From Granulicella sp. L46 (lineage in GTDB: Bacteria > Acidobacteriota > Terriglobia > Terriglobales > Acidobacteriaceae), in NCBI RefSeq assembly GCF_009765785.1, contig NZ_LMUT01000012.1, positions 510,403-574,402 on the forward strand: DNA of 64,000 nucleotides. The letters run 5' to 3'. Shown piece by piece: positions 17,724 to 26,662 of this stretch. How positions within the stretch are numbered: the first letter of the stretch is position 1; each line of letters begins with the position of its first letter. The translations under genes and the position numbers were made by a program. Below the pieces are notes generated by a model. It made no database searches, had not been told where the DNA came from, and saw only the letters and a program-made list of their open reading frames with translations.

Positions 17724-17876
17724 AGCTATCGACTCTCAGAGCGCATTGAATCAGGCGCAACGCAGCTTTCAAGATGGCCCGAATGACTGGACGGTCGATG
17801 TGCAGGCATCAGAGCTCTTTTCCGAGACCGACGGTGCGCGCGCGAGACTCGAACGCTGAGTGAGGAGTCATGGGCT

Positions 17877-18821
17877 ATGAAACAGATATCGGGTAAGACA
17901 AGCTCACCATTCAGGCGAGTTCTATTTGCGACGAAGTGCTCGGCGGATTATGAGGGCGCCCTTCAGGCAACATTTAATTTTTGTCAGAAAAACAAAGCCA
18001 GCCTGCGCATTCTGCATGTATCGAAGACGAATGCTTCGCCACGTGGAGGGAGCAACGCATCGACGGATCAGAGTGCGGCATTGATCCTTCGGCAGATGAA
18101 GGAACGGGCGATAGGGCTGGGGCTCAGCTGCACCAGCCAGCTTGAAACGGGAGATCCGGCAGAGAAGATTCTGCAGGCGATCGAGGAGTACCAGGCGGAC
18201 CTTTTGATTCTGGGAACCAGTGAGCTGCGCGGATCGAAGCGCGGAGCCTTCGGTCCCACCGCTGAAGAAGTCATGCGTGCGTCGAGCTGCCCCATCATGA
18301 CGGTTGGTCCGGTGGCCGCAGGCCTTATTCCGCAGCAGGCGTTTGACGGGCCAGTGGTATTTGCGACCGATTTCCACTCGAGGACACGGCATGCGGTTCA
18401 AACGGCGGTTTGCTATTGCAAGGGGCTCGACCTGCAGCTGCATTGCCTGCATGTACTTCCGCGCTCGCTACAATCCAGCCACGACAATACGCTGCCGGAG
18501 ATCCTGACTTCTGCGCTGAAACATCTGGTCGCAACCAGTCCCGTGGCGATCGAGAAGCTGGTCTGCCGCGTCACGTATGGCAGCGAGATATCCAATTCGG
18601 TGGTTGATTACAGCCGGCAGCAGGGCGCAAGTTCGATTTTTCTCGGAGTTCGCCGCGATAGCATCTTCTCTCTGGACGATCCGTTGCCAATTGTCTTCCG
18701 CATCATTACCGAGGCGCCGTGCCCCGTGGTCACGATTCTTTGTGACGCCGAGGCTGATCCGGAGTCGACGAGCCATCCTGCACCGCCGAAGTCGGCCGTG
18801 CCGCCGTCATTTCTTCAGTAA
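17877..18821 (+). CDS. Tandem universal stress protein
   Basis: A 314-residue cytoplasmic protein made of two Usp domains. The first (about 12-145) starts with RRVLFATKCSADYEGAL and ends with the strand SSCPIMTVGP; the second (about 160-300) starts with GPVVFATDFHSRTRHAV and ends with APCPVVTILCD. The first domain has a nucleotide-loop-like GTSELRGSKRGAFG; the second lacks a clear G-x2-G-x9-G motif. Tandem Usp proteins are often induced by low oxygen or stasis. A CRP/FNR-type site lies upstream and the fnr-like gene precedes it by 220 bp, which fits a hypoxia-linked role. Confidence 0.9.
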   Translation: MKQISGKTSSPFRRVLFATKCSADYEGALQATFNFCQKNKASLRILHVSKTNASPRGGSNASTDQSAALILRQMKERAIGLGLSCTSQLETGDPAEKILQAIEEYQADLLILGTSELRGSKRGAFGPTAEEVMRASSCPIMTVGPVAAGLIPQQAFDGPVVFATDFHSRTRHAVQTAVCYCKGLDLQLHCLHVLPRSLQSSHDNTLPEILTSALKHLVATSPVAIEKLVCRVTYGSEISNSVVDYSRQQGASSIFLGVRRDSIFSLDDPLPIVFRIITEAPCPVVTILCDAEADPESTSHPAPPKSAVPPSFLQ

Positions 18822-18877
18822 GCTGACCGCCCGAGTAGACCGCGAGCGAGCGCGCTCTACTTGCGGTTGAGGTGTTT

Positions 18878-20035
18878 CTAGTGGACCGCTGGCTCGTAGT
18901 GGCAGAAGGGGTCGCTGGCCAGCGCATCGCCGGTGGCGGCGAAGGCGCGAGCTCGGGAGCCGCCGCAGAGGGCGCGGTACTCGCAGTAACCGCATTTCCC
19001 CTTGAACAGGTTTGGATTGTGCAGTGCCTGGAACATGGGGGCGTTGCGGTAGACGTCCTGCAGTTGATCCTGACGGACGTTGCCGATGGTGAGCGGGAGG
19101 AAGCCGGCGGGGCAGATGTCTCCCTGGTTGGAGATGAACATGATGCCGTGGCCGTCGCGAATGCCGAAGCCGCGGTAAACGGGCGTGCGCTCGATCTCGG
19201 CGGCAACCATGCCGGCCTGGCGCATGCGGTTGAGCGCGACGCGGCGATAGGACGGTGCCTCGGTGGTCGCCATGGCGAAGGGTGCAATCTTCGACTGATC
19301 GTAGATCCAGTTCATTAGCTGCTCGCCGCGCTCGCTCGAAATGGGCTGCAGAACTTTGCCGCGGCCGACTTCGATGAGGAAGAAGAGGCTCCAGCGCATG
19401 ACGGGGAAGGACGAAGTTAGCAGCTCGTAGATTGCGGGAATGTCGTCGACCGTTTCCTGGGAGACCAGCGTGTTGATCTGAATGGGAACGCCGAGGCTGG
19501 CCGCGGCTTTGGCAGCGGCGATGGTCCAGTCGAAGCAGCCTTCGACGCCGCGAACGGCCTCATGGCGAGCGGCGTTGGAGCCATCGAGACTGAGGCCGAA
19601 GCTGTCGACGCCGTGGGCTTTCAGCTTGGTCATTACTTCGAGCGTGAGATCGGTGGTGGCGCTGGGCGTGATGGAGACGTTGATGCCGAGGGAGCGTGCC
19701 TCGTCGATGAGTTCGAAGAGATCCTTGCGGCGCAGCGGGTCGCCGCCGGTGAAGACCAGGTGCGGCGTGGGGTGGTTGAAGGCTGCGATTTGGTGCAGCA
19801 GGTTCTTCCCTTCCTCGGTGGTGAGCTCGTTGGGGTGGGGCGTGGAGACTGCCTCGGCGCGGCAGTGGCGGCACGCAAGGCCGCACGCCTGCGTCATCTC
19901 CCAATAGACCAGCATGGGCTGATCCGAATAGCTGTGGGTGGAGGAGTGCTGCGGGTGCGTGGACGGGTGGCCATGACGGGCGGGAGTGGGAATGGGAATG
20001 GAACGAATATCTTTGATCGAGGTTGGGGACGACAT
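18878..20035 (-). CDS. Radical SAM/SPASM protein, AhbD/NirJ-like
   Basis: The 385-residue protein has the radical SAM cluster C51-x3-C55-x2-C58 in QACGLACRHCRAEA; the HCRAEA ending is characteristic of heme and heme d1 enzymes (NirJ, AhbC/AhbD) and relatives. Further radical SAM features follow (FTGGDPLRRKD, GLSLDGSNAARHE), and a C-terminal SPASM region supplies cysteines (GDICPAGF, CGYCEYRALCGG, PFCHYEP) for auxiliary clusters. The protoporphyrinogen oxidase gene lies 12 bp upstream, so they form one operon, supporting a role in heme synthesis or modification. A related family often found beside other functions (TIGR04053-like) is an alternative. The substrate is not proven by sequence. Confidence 0.85.
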   Translation of the reverse strand: MSSPTSIKDIRSIPIPTPARHGHPSTHPQHSSTHSYSDQPMLVYWEMTQACGLACRHCRAEAVSTPHPNELTTEEGKNLLHQIAAFNHPTPHLVFTGGDPLRRKDLFELIDEARSLGINVSITPSATTDLTLEVMTKLKAHGVDSFGLSLDGSNAARHEAVRGVEGCFDWTIAAAKAAASLGVPIQINTLVSQETVDDIPAIYELLTSSFPVMRWSLFFLIEVGRGKVLQPISSERGEQLMNWIYDQSKIAPFAMATTEAPSYRRVALNRMRQAGMVAAEIERTPVYRGFGIRDGHGIMFISNQGDICPAGFLPLTIGNVRQDQLQDVYRNAPMFQALHNPNLFKGKCGYCEYRALCGGSRARAFAATGDALASDPFCHYEPAVH

Positions 20036-20047
20036 TGGGTGGATCTC

Positions 20048-21487
20048 CTAGGTGGCAACGAAAGCAGGCGCTGCGTGGGAGATCGCAGGGTTTGAAGAAG
20101 TTTGGCGCGGGACGATCTTTGCGGCAGTGTCGACGCCGCTCTGGATGCAGTCGGGGATGCCCGAGCCGCGGTAGGCCGCGCCGGCGAGGTAGAGGCCGGG
20201 ATGCGCGGATACGAGCTGATCGATTTCCTTGATGAGCGCGCCGTGGCCGACGTTGTATTGCGGGTTCGATTTCGTCCAGCGGTAGGCGCGGGCGAGCACA
20301 GGCGTTGCGGTGATACCCATGATGTCGCGGAGTTCGTTGCGCGCGATGTCGATGAGGGTAGCTTCATCTTGCTCGGCGAGGTCTTCCGCGAAGGCGCCCC
20401 CGATGAAGACGCGCATGAGGACGAAGTCGTCGGGTGCGCGATGGCTGAACTTGGTCGATGACCAGGAGCAGGCGTTAATCTTGCGGCCTTCGGCGGCGGG
20501 CACGATGAAGCCGAAACCGTTGAGGTCGCAGGTGATTTCGCTGCGGCGGAAGGCGAGCGAGACTGTGGAGGTCGAGACGTAACGGATGCGACGCAGCTTT
20601 TCGGCGAGAGCGGGAGTGAGCTGCTGCAGTATCTCGGCGGTTACGTAGGCAGGCGTGGTGAAGACGACGTTGTCCGCGATCAGCGAGGTTCCGTCGGCCA
20701 GGCTGATCCTGTACTGGCCGCCGGCCGCCGCTACGGATTGCACGCGGGTGTTGAGCTTGACCTGCTGCGGGTTGAGGCGCGCGGCGATGGCGTTGGGCAG
20801 TTGCTGCAGGCCGCCGGAGAGCGTGGTGAACATGGACGGACGCGGACCTGTGGTCAGCTGGGCTGCTTGAGCCTTTTTGCGTTTCATCATTCCTAGCACC
20901 AGGCTGCGATGAGTCTTTTCCATGTCGGTAAACATGGGGAAGGTGCTGCGCAGGCTGAGGGCTTCGGGGTCGCCAGCGTGGATGCCGGCCATCAGCGGGC
21001 CAGCGATTTTCGCGAGCAGCTCAGAGCCCATGCGGCGGCGGACGAAGCTGCCCAGGCTTTCGTCGGCGACGGTGGTGTTGCGGCCGATGAAGATCTCAAG
21101 GCCCATGCGCAGCTTGCCGGGCCAGGAGATTAGCTCCGAGCGCAGGATGGGAAGGATCATCGTCGGCGCCATGAGCATCATGCCCTCGGGCATGGGGTGG
21201 AGCTTGCCCTTGCTCAAGACGTAGGTGGAGGGAGTCGCGGTATGGTTGGAGCCGATGAGCTGATCGCCGAGGCCTAGCTCGCGGCAGAGGTCGAGCGCCG
21301 CGCGCTTTTGGGTGAGGAACGAATCGGGACCACCTTCGATGAGGAAGCCCTCGCCGGCGTAGGTGACGATTTTTCCGCCGAGGTGGTCGGAGGCCTCGAT
21401 CAGCAGATAGTCGGCTTCAGATTTTTGAAGGGCGTAGGCCGCCGCGAGGCCAGAGATCCCACCACCGATGACGATAGTTTTTGGCAT
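20048..21487 (-). CDS. hemG: Protoporphyrinogen oxidase, HemG/HemY flavoprotein
   Basis: A 479-residue FAD enzyme oxidising protoporphyrinogen IX (or coproporphyrinogen III) late in heme synthesis. The N terminus carries the dinucleotide-binding motif VIGGGISGLAAAYALQ, then EASDHLGGKI and the family motif EGGPDSFLTQK. A GIHAGDPEALSLRSTFP segment and a C-terminal FAD contact (PGLYLAGAAYRGSGIPDCI) are typical. ATG 21487 is used; a GTG lies one codon upstream. The radical SAM gene follows by 12 bp. A CRP/FNR-type site lies about 128 bp before the start codon, linking heme supply to the neighbouring decaheme cytochrome. Confidence 0.92.
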   Translation of the reverse strand: MPKTIVIGGGISGLAAAYALQKSEADYLLIEASDHLGGKIVTYAGEGFLIEGGPDSFLTQKRAALDLCRELGLGDQLIGSNHTATPSTYVLSKGKLHPMPEGMMLMAPTMILPILRSELISWPGKLRMGLEIFIGRNTTVADESLGSFVRRRMGSELLAKIAGPLMAGIHAGDPEALSLRSTFPMFTDMEKTHRSLVLGMMKRKKAQAAQLTTGPRPSMFTTLSGGLQQLPNAIAARLNPQQVKLNTRVQSVAAAGGQYRISLADGTSLIADNVVFTTPAYVTAEILQQLTPALAEKLRRIRYVSTSTVSLAFRRSEITCDLNGFGFIVPAAEGRKINACSWSSTKFSHRAPDDFVLMRVFIGGAFAEDLAEQDEATLIDIARNELRDIMGITATPVLARAYRWTKSNPQYNVGHGALIKEIDQLVSAHPGLYLAGAAYRGSGIPDCIQSGVDTAAKIVPRQTSSNPAISHAAPAFVAT

Positions 21488-21807
21488 CACGCTGTCAGCT
21501 TTCGGTCAGCATTGCTACGCATTGTTACCCCTGGGAGAGGGCTCCTTGTTTGAGAGCCCGCGAGTTCGTCATCGCCCTTAAGGTTAGCGGCGGTTGAACG
21601 GTCGCACCGTGACTTGAATCACAATGCTGTTGCGGCGAGGATGCACTATCGACGGAAATTCGCCGCGATATTGCGAAACCGCCGCTTGATTCGACCTTAA
21701 ACTCATTGGCTGTGAGGGTCAAGGAAGGGATCACACAACGACGCAGCAGGAGCTCGATGGCGACTGCTGCGTTCGTTGGAAGCTGCTTTTCTGGGAGGTT
21801 TCAGTTG
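21488..21807. other. Upstream region of the hemG operon
   Basis: This 320-bp gap lies between hemG and the 3' end of the CoA-transferase gene, both on the minus strand. It holds CRP/FNR-type site 5. A minus-strand frame inside it (21525-21734) has no domain and is taken as chance. No terminator with a T-run was noticed. Confidence 0.5.
21609..21622. promoter_or_regulatory. CRP/FNR-type site 5 (hemG promoter)
   Basis: GTGACTTGAATCAC, followed by A, centred about 128 bp before the hemG start codon. It fits the shared GTGAY-N4-ATCAC pattern. Confidence 0.6.
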
Positions 21808-23349
21808 TTACTGTGGCAGCATGCTCCCCGTCTTCAGGAAGCGGCTGTGCCAGGATAACGACTCGTCGAGAAGATGGGGAGTGTGCTTGCCGGGCGCCAG
21901 CTTTTCCGCGCGATCGAGGTAATCGCGCAGCGCGGGACGGAAGTCGGGGTGCGAGCAGTTTTCGATGATGAGGCGCGCACGCTTCTTCGGGGAAAGTCCG
22001 CGTAGATCCGCCAGCCCCTGATCGGTGACCATAACCTGTAGGTCGTGCTCGGTGTGGTCGACGTGCGAGACCATGGGGACGATGGTGGAGATGTTGCCCT
22101 TGGCGGCAGTGGAGGGCGCCATCATGAAGGAGAGGTAACCGTTGCGGGTGAAGTCTCCCGAGCCGCCAATGCCGTTCTGCATGCTCGAGCCCATGATGTG
22201 GGTGGAATTTACGTTGCCGTAGATATCGCCTTCGATCATCGCGTTCATGGCGATGACGCCGATCCGGCGGATGATCTCGGGGTTATTGGAGATCTCCTGC
22301 TGGCGGATGACGACCTGGTTGCGGTAGCTGCCAATCTTCGGCATGATGTTTGCGATGCCGTCGGGGCTGAGCGAAAAGGCCGTCGCGGAGAGGCTGCAGA
22401 TCTTGCCCTTGTCGAGCAGCTGAACCATACCGTCCTGGATGACTTCGGTGTAGGCCGTCATGCCTTCGAAGGGCGCATCTTCGAGGCCGAAGAGCACAGC
22501 GTTGGCTATGTTTCCGACGCCGGATTGCAGCGGGAACAAGGTCGAGGGTAGGCGGCCTTTCTTAACTTCCCACTCGAGGAAGTTAATGATGTTGGCCGCG
22601 ATCTTGCGCGAGGCTTCGTCGGGTGCCTTGAATGGGCTTGCACGGTCTCCGATGTCGGTCGAGACGACCGCGATCACCTTCTCCATCGGCACCTTGAGGT
22701 AGGGAGTGCCGATGCGCTGGTCGGACCGGAGCAGCGGGATGGGCTGGCGATTCGGCGGGAGGCCCAGGCCATAGTAGATGTCGTGCATGCCCTCAAGTTC
22801 GAGAGGCTGCGCCGAGTTCACTTCGAGGATCACCTTGTCCGCGCGGTTGATCCAGGTGGTGTTGTTGCCCATCGAGGAGCTGGGAACGATGCGCCCGTCT
22901 TCGAGGATTGCTGTGACCTCGATGATGGCCACATCCATCTTGCCGAGGAAGCCGTAGTCGACCAGCTGCGCGACGTGACTGAGATGGATGTCCATGTAGT
23001 CGGTCTCGCCCCCGTTGATGCGCTTGCGCATCTCGGGATCGCCGCTATAGGGGAGGCGCAGATTGACGCCATCGGCCTTGGCGAGCGCGCCGTCCAGCTC
23101 CGGGCCGGTGGAAGCACCGGTGAAGACACTGACCTTGAAACTCTCACCCTTCTCATGCGCGGCTACGATTCGCTTCGCGAGGGCGGTCGGAACGGCCTTC
23201 GGATATCCGGAGCCGGTAAAGCCGCTCATGCCAAGGATGGATCCAGGCTGGATCAGCGCTGCTGCTTCGTCGGCGCTCATCGTGCGCTGAGCGAGAGCGG
23301 GATTCAAAATTCTGGAGCTCGTGGGGATGGTGGAGCTTGTGGAGGCCAT
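21808..23349 (-). CDS. Succinyl-CoA:acetate CoA-transferase / acetyl-CoA hydrolase family
   Basis: A 513-residue class I CoA-transferase of the AarC/Cat1 type. Seen in the sequence: the N-terminal domain with GMSGFTGSGYPKAVP, then the catalytic region AYTEVIQDG with a Glu at 302 where AarC forms the glutamyl-CoA thioester, and the glycine-rich NGIGGSGDFTRNGYLS loop. AarC converts succinyl-CoA plus acetate to succinate plus acetyl-CoA, and can replace succinyl-CoA synthetase in the TCA cycle. The citrate synthase gene lies just upstream on the same strand, the same pairing as aarC and aarA in Acetobacter. Acetyl-CoA hydrolysis or propionate use are alternatives that sequence cannot exclude. 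Confidence 0.88.
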   Translation of the reverse strand: MASTSSTIPTSSRILNPALAQRTMSADEAAALIQPGSILGMSGFTGSGYPKAVPTALAKRIVAAHEKGESFKVSVFTGASTGPELDGALAKADGVNLRLPYSGDPEMRKRINGGETDYMDIHLSHVAQLVDYGFLGKMDVAIIEVTAILEDGRIVPSSSMGNNTTWINRADKVILEVNSAQPLELEGMHDIYYGLGLPPNRQPIPLLRSDQRIGTPYLKVPMEKVIAVVSTDIGDRASPFKAPDEASRKIAANIINFLEWEVKKGRLPSTLFPLQSGVGNIANAVLFGLEDAPFEGMTAYTEVIQDGMVQLLDKGKICSLSATAFSLSPDGIANIMPKIGSYRNQVVIRQQEISNNPEIIRRIGVIAMNAMIEGDIYGNVNSTHIMGSSMQNGIGGSGDFTRNGYLSFMMAPSTAAKGNISTIVPMVSHVDHTEHDLQVMVTDQGLADLRGLSPKKRARLIIENCSHPDFRPALRDYLDRAEKLAPGKHTPHLLDESLSWHSRFLKTGSMLPQ

Positions 23350-23507
23350 TGAAATTTATACCTTCCCTTTTCATATCGTTATCTTTGCCGGGCTCGATCG
23401 GGATGAGTCTCGCACGCCTCGGGAACTCCTCATCGCCCGCCATGAAGATTCATGCGCGGGTCGCACTGGGGGGCTCCGGCGGGCTGGATTTCCCGGCGTC
23501 GATTATT

Positions 23508-24827
23508 CTAGCGGGTGTAAGCCAGGGACTCTTCCGATGGAGCTCCATAAGTATAAGAATCAGGAAGCTTCCTTTGCTCGTAGCCGGTATAAATTTGCCG
23601 GGGGCGGGCGATTTTCTGCGCCGGATCGTTGATCAGCTCCTGCCATTGGGCCAGCCAGCCCACTGCACGCGGAATGGCGAACAGCACGGTAAACATCTGG
23701 GGCTCGAGGCCCATGGCCTCATAGATGATGCCGGAGTAGAAATCGACGTTAGGATACAGCTTGCGCGAGACGAAATAGTCGTCGGTGAGGGCGATCCGCT
23801 CCAGCTCCATGGCAAGATCGATCTTCTTGTTCCGGCCAGTAACCTCAAAGACTTCTTCTGCCGTCCGTTTGATGATGCGAGCGCGCGGGTCGTAGTTCTT
23901 GTACACGCGATGCCCAAAACCCATCAGCTTGTGCTTACCCTCTTTCACTCCCCTGATAAATTCAGGAATGTTTTCCTGGCTACCGATCTTGTCCAGCATC
24001 TTGAGTACTTCTTCATTGGCGCCGCCGTGCAGCGGGCCAGCCAGGGCGGCGGCCGCGCCGGCGATCGACAGGAACGGGTCCGCTTCCGAACTGCCTACCG
24101 CGCGCATCGCGTTGGTCGAACAGTTCTGCTCGTGGTCGATATGCAGAATGAACAGCACATCGAGGGCGCGCGCCAGCACCGGGTGCTTCAGGTGTTCGAG
24201 CGGGCTGCGGTCCCACAGCATGTGCATGAAGTTTTCCGCGTAGCCTAGCTTCGGCTCCGGAGAGATGTAATCGAGACCCTTGCTATGACGGTATCCATAG
24301 GCAGCGATGATGGGAATCTTCCCGATGATTCGGCGGATGCAGTGCATCTGCACCTCGGAATTGCGCACGTCTTTAGCGTCGGGATAGAAGGTGGAGAGCG
24401 CGGCCAGCGTGCTGACCAGCATGCCCATGGGGTGGGCGTCGTAGCGGAAGCCTTCCATGAACTTTTTGATGTTTTCGAAGATGCCCATGTGGATACGCAG
24501 GGCGGCCAGCCACTCAGTCTCCTGCTCAGGATCGGGGAGCTCGCCGTGGATGACGAGGTAGGCTACCTGCGGGAAGGTGCAGTGCTCGGCCAGGTCGGCG
24601 ATGTCATAGCCGCGGTAGCGCAGAATTCCCTTGTCGCCATCGATGTAGGTGATCTTGCTCTCGCAGGAGGCGGTGTTCATGAAGGCAGGATCGTAGGACA
24701 TCATCCCGAAGTCATCGGGAGCAACCTTGATCTTGCGCAGATCCATCGCGCGAATCGTGTCGTGCGTAACAGGAAACGTGTATTGCTCGCCGGTCCGGTT
24801 GTCGGTGACGGTGACGGTGTTCTCCAT
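23508..24827 (-). CDS. gltA: Citrate synthase
   Basis: A 439-residue type II citrate synthase condensing acetyl-CoA with oxaloacetate. Active-site segments are intact: LHIDHEQNCSTNAMR, PLHGGANEEVLKML and GFGHRVYKNYDPRA. ATG 24827 is used, with GGGAG 7 bases before it; the open frame extends to 24914 without a better start. A CRP/FNR-type site is centred about 60 bp before the start, a promoter-proximal position. The CoA-transferase gene follows by 158 bp on the same strand and fumarase is divergent, so three carbon-cycle genes are grouped here. Confidence 0.96.
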   Translation of the reverse strand: MENTVTVTDNRTGEQYTFPVTHDTIRAMDLRKIKVAPDDFGMMSYDPAFMNTASCESKITYIDGDKGILRYRGYDIADLAEHCTFPQVAYLVIHGELPDPEQETEWLAALRIHMGIFENIKKFMEGFRYDAHPMGMLVSTLAALSTFYPDAKDVRNSEVQMHCIRRIIGKIPIIAAYGYRHSKGLDYISPEPKLGYAENFMHMLWDRSPLEHLKHPVLARALDVLFILHIDHEQNCSTNAMRAVGSSEADPFLSIAGAAAALAGPLHGGANEEVLKMLDKIGSQENIPEFIRGVKEGKHKLMGFGHRVYKNYDPRARIIKRTAEEVFEVTGRNKKIDLAMELERIALTDDYFVSRKLYPNVDFYSGIIYEAMGLEPQMFTVLFAIPRAVGWLAQWQELINDPAQKIARPRQIYTGYEQRKLPDSYTYGAPSEESLAYTR

Positions 24828-24879
24828 GGGTACTCCCTTTCGATGGGTCAACAATCCACTTCCGCGATTATCGTTGGCT

Positions 24880-24893
24880 GTGATGAATATCAC
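24880..24893. promoter_or_regulatory. CRP/FNR-type site 6 (gltA/fumC intergenic)
   Basis: GTGATGAATATCAC, with T before and A after, giving TGTGA-N6-TCACA. It is centred about 60 bp before gltA and about 230 bp before divergent fumC. Confidence 0.62.
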
Positions 24894-25115
24894 AGGCCCG
24901 GCTAATAGCCTCAAGCCCCTGAAGTTACTGTATTCAAGGGAGACAGGGGATGGTAAGGGTGAAGCGCGGGGCTGAGCGATTACCGAAACGGGCGGGTTGA
25001 GGCCACGTCATTTGTACCTTGTAAAGTTGGAAGGAAGAGTAAAAAGGAATCTGCAGAGGATTCTGCGCAAGCGGAGCGAATTGGGGCGCATACCATCGTG
25101 AACAGGACAACCGAG

Positions 25116-26525
25116 ATGATTGAAGAGAGCGTAAAAGGCGTACGTGTCGAGTCCGACAGCATGGGGCAGATCGACGTGCCGGCCGACCATTATTGGGGAG
25201 CGCAGACGGAGCGTTCGCTGCATCACTTCGCTATCGGCGACGATCGGATGCCGCTGGAGCTGATTCGCGCCTTCGCGATCCTGAAGAAGGCTGCGGCACT
25301 GGTGAACTTCGATCTCGGCAAGCTGCCGAAGGATACGATGCAGCTGATCGTGAGGGCCTCCGATGAGGTGATTGCCGGCGAGCATAACGGCGAATTTCCG
25401 CTGAGTATCTGGCAGACGGGGTCGGGCACGCAGACCAATATGAATGTGAATGAGGTGATCTCGAACCGTGCCATCGAGATCGCCGGCGGAGAGATGGGCA
25501 GCAAGAAGCCCGTGCATCCCAACGACCACGTCAATATGTCGCAGTCGTCGAATGACACCTTTCCGACCGCGATGTATATCGCCGCGGCAACGGCGGTGAA
25601 GGAGCGGCTGATCCCGGCAGTGCAGCATCTGCGGGCCGCGCTGGCAGCCAAGGCAAAGGTGTTTGAGCACATCGTCAAGATTGGTCGAACGCATCTGCAG
25701 GATGCTGTGCCGATGACGCTGGGGCAGGAGATTGGTGGATGGGCAAGCCTGCTGGAACGCGACATTGCGCGGATGGAATCCACGCTGGATGGTCTCTACG
25801 AGCTGGCGATTGGCGGAACGGCCGTCGGTACGGGGCTGAACACGCATCCGGAGTTCGCGGACCGCGCGGCGGCGAAGATTGCAGAGCTGACCGGGCTTCC
25901 CTTCCGCTCGCATCCGAATAAGTTTGCTGCTCTTTCGGCGCATGACGAGCTGGTGTTTGCCAGCGGCGCGCTAGTCACGCTCTCGGCATCCATGATGAAG
26001 ATTGCCAACGATATTCGCTGGCTGAGCTCGGGACCTCGCTGCGGTATTGGCGAGCTGATCATCCCGGAGAACGAGCCGGGAAGCTCGATCATGCCCGGCA
26101 AGGTGAACCCCACGCAAAGCGAGGCGATGACCATGGTGGCGGTGCAGGTGCATGGCAACAACGCGGCGATTGCCTTTGCCGGCAGCCAGGGCAACTTTGA
26201 GCTCAACGTCTTCAAGCCGGTGATGATCTACAACTTTATGCACTCGGTGCGGCTGTTGACCGACACGTCGCACATGTTTGTCGAGTTCTGCGTTCAGGGC
26301 ATGGATGCCAATCTCCAGCGCATTAATGAATATGTGGAGAAGTGCCTGATGCTGGTCACTGCGCTCAACCAGCACATTGGCTACGACAAGGCGGCCAAGC
26401 TGGCCAAGACGGCGCATCACAAGGGGCTGTCGCTGCGCGAGGCCAATCGCGAGCTCGGTTACCTGACCGAAGAGGAGTTCGATCGTTACATGCGGCCCGA
26501 GAAGATGACCAGCGCTGGAGGGTGA
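25116..26525 (+). CDS. fumC: Class II fumarate hydratase
   Basis: A 469-residue FumC, the oxygen-stable, iron-free fumarase that interconverts fumarate and malate. The superfamily signature [15 protein letters not shown] is present, as are the [12 protein letters not shown] region, the GRTHLQDA segment and the N-terminal substrate-site [11 protein letters not shown] prefer ATG 25116, which has AGGA 8-9 bp upstream; a GTG at 25098 would add six residues. It is divergent from gltA with a 288-bp gap containing CRP/FNR-type site 6. Confidence 0.96.
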   Translation: MIEESVKGVRVESDSMGQIDVPADHYWGAQTERSLHHFAIGDDRMPLELIRAFAILKKAAALVNFDLGKLPKDTMQLIVRASDEVIAGEHNGEFPLSIWQTGSGTQTNMNVNEVISNRAIEIAGGEMGSKKPVHPNDHVNMSQSSNDTFPTAMYIAAATAVKERLIPAVQHLRAALAAKAKVFEHIVKIGRTHLQDAVPMTLGQEIGGWASLLERDIARMESTLDGLYELAIGGTAVGTGLNTHPEFADRAAAKIAELTGLPFRSHPNKFAALSAHDELVFASGALVTLSASMMKIANDIRWLSSGPRCGIGELIIPENEPGSSIMPGKVNPTQSEAMTMVAVQVHGNNAAIAFAGSQGNFELNVFKPVMIYNFMHSVRLLTDTSHMFVEFCVQGMDANLQRINEYVEKCLMLVTALNQHIGYDKAAKLAKTAHHKGLSLREANRELGYLTEEEFDRYMRPEKMTSAGG

Positions 26526-26662
26526 TCGGGTCTAGCCATGCGAATGGTTCCCTGGCGGCCGCATCGTTACGACCATTTTTTCGATGCCCTCTCGCTGCAT
26601 GACCTGTTGTCTATGCGAATTTTTAGCTTCCGCGGCGGACCGGCTGAAGCGGTCGCGCTAAA

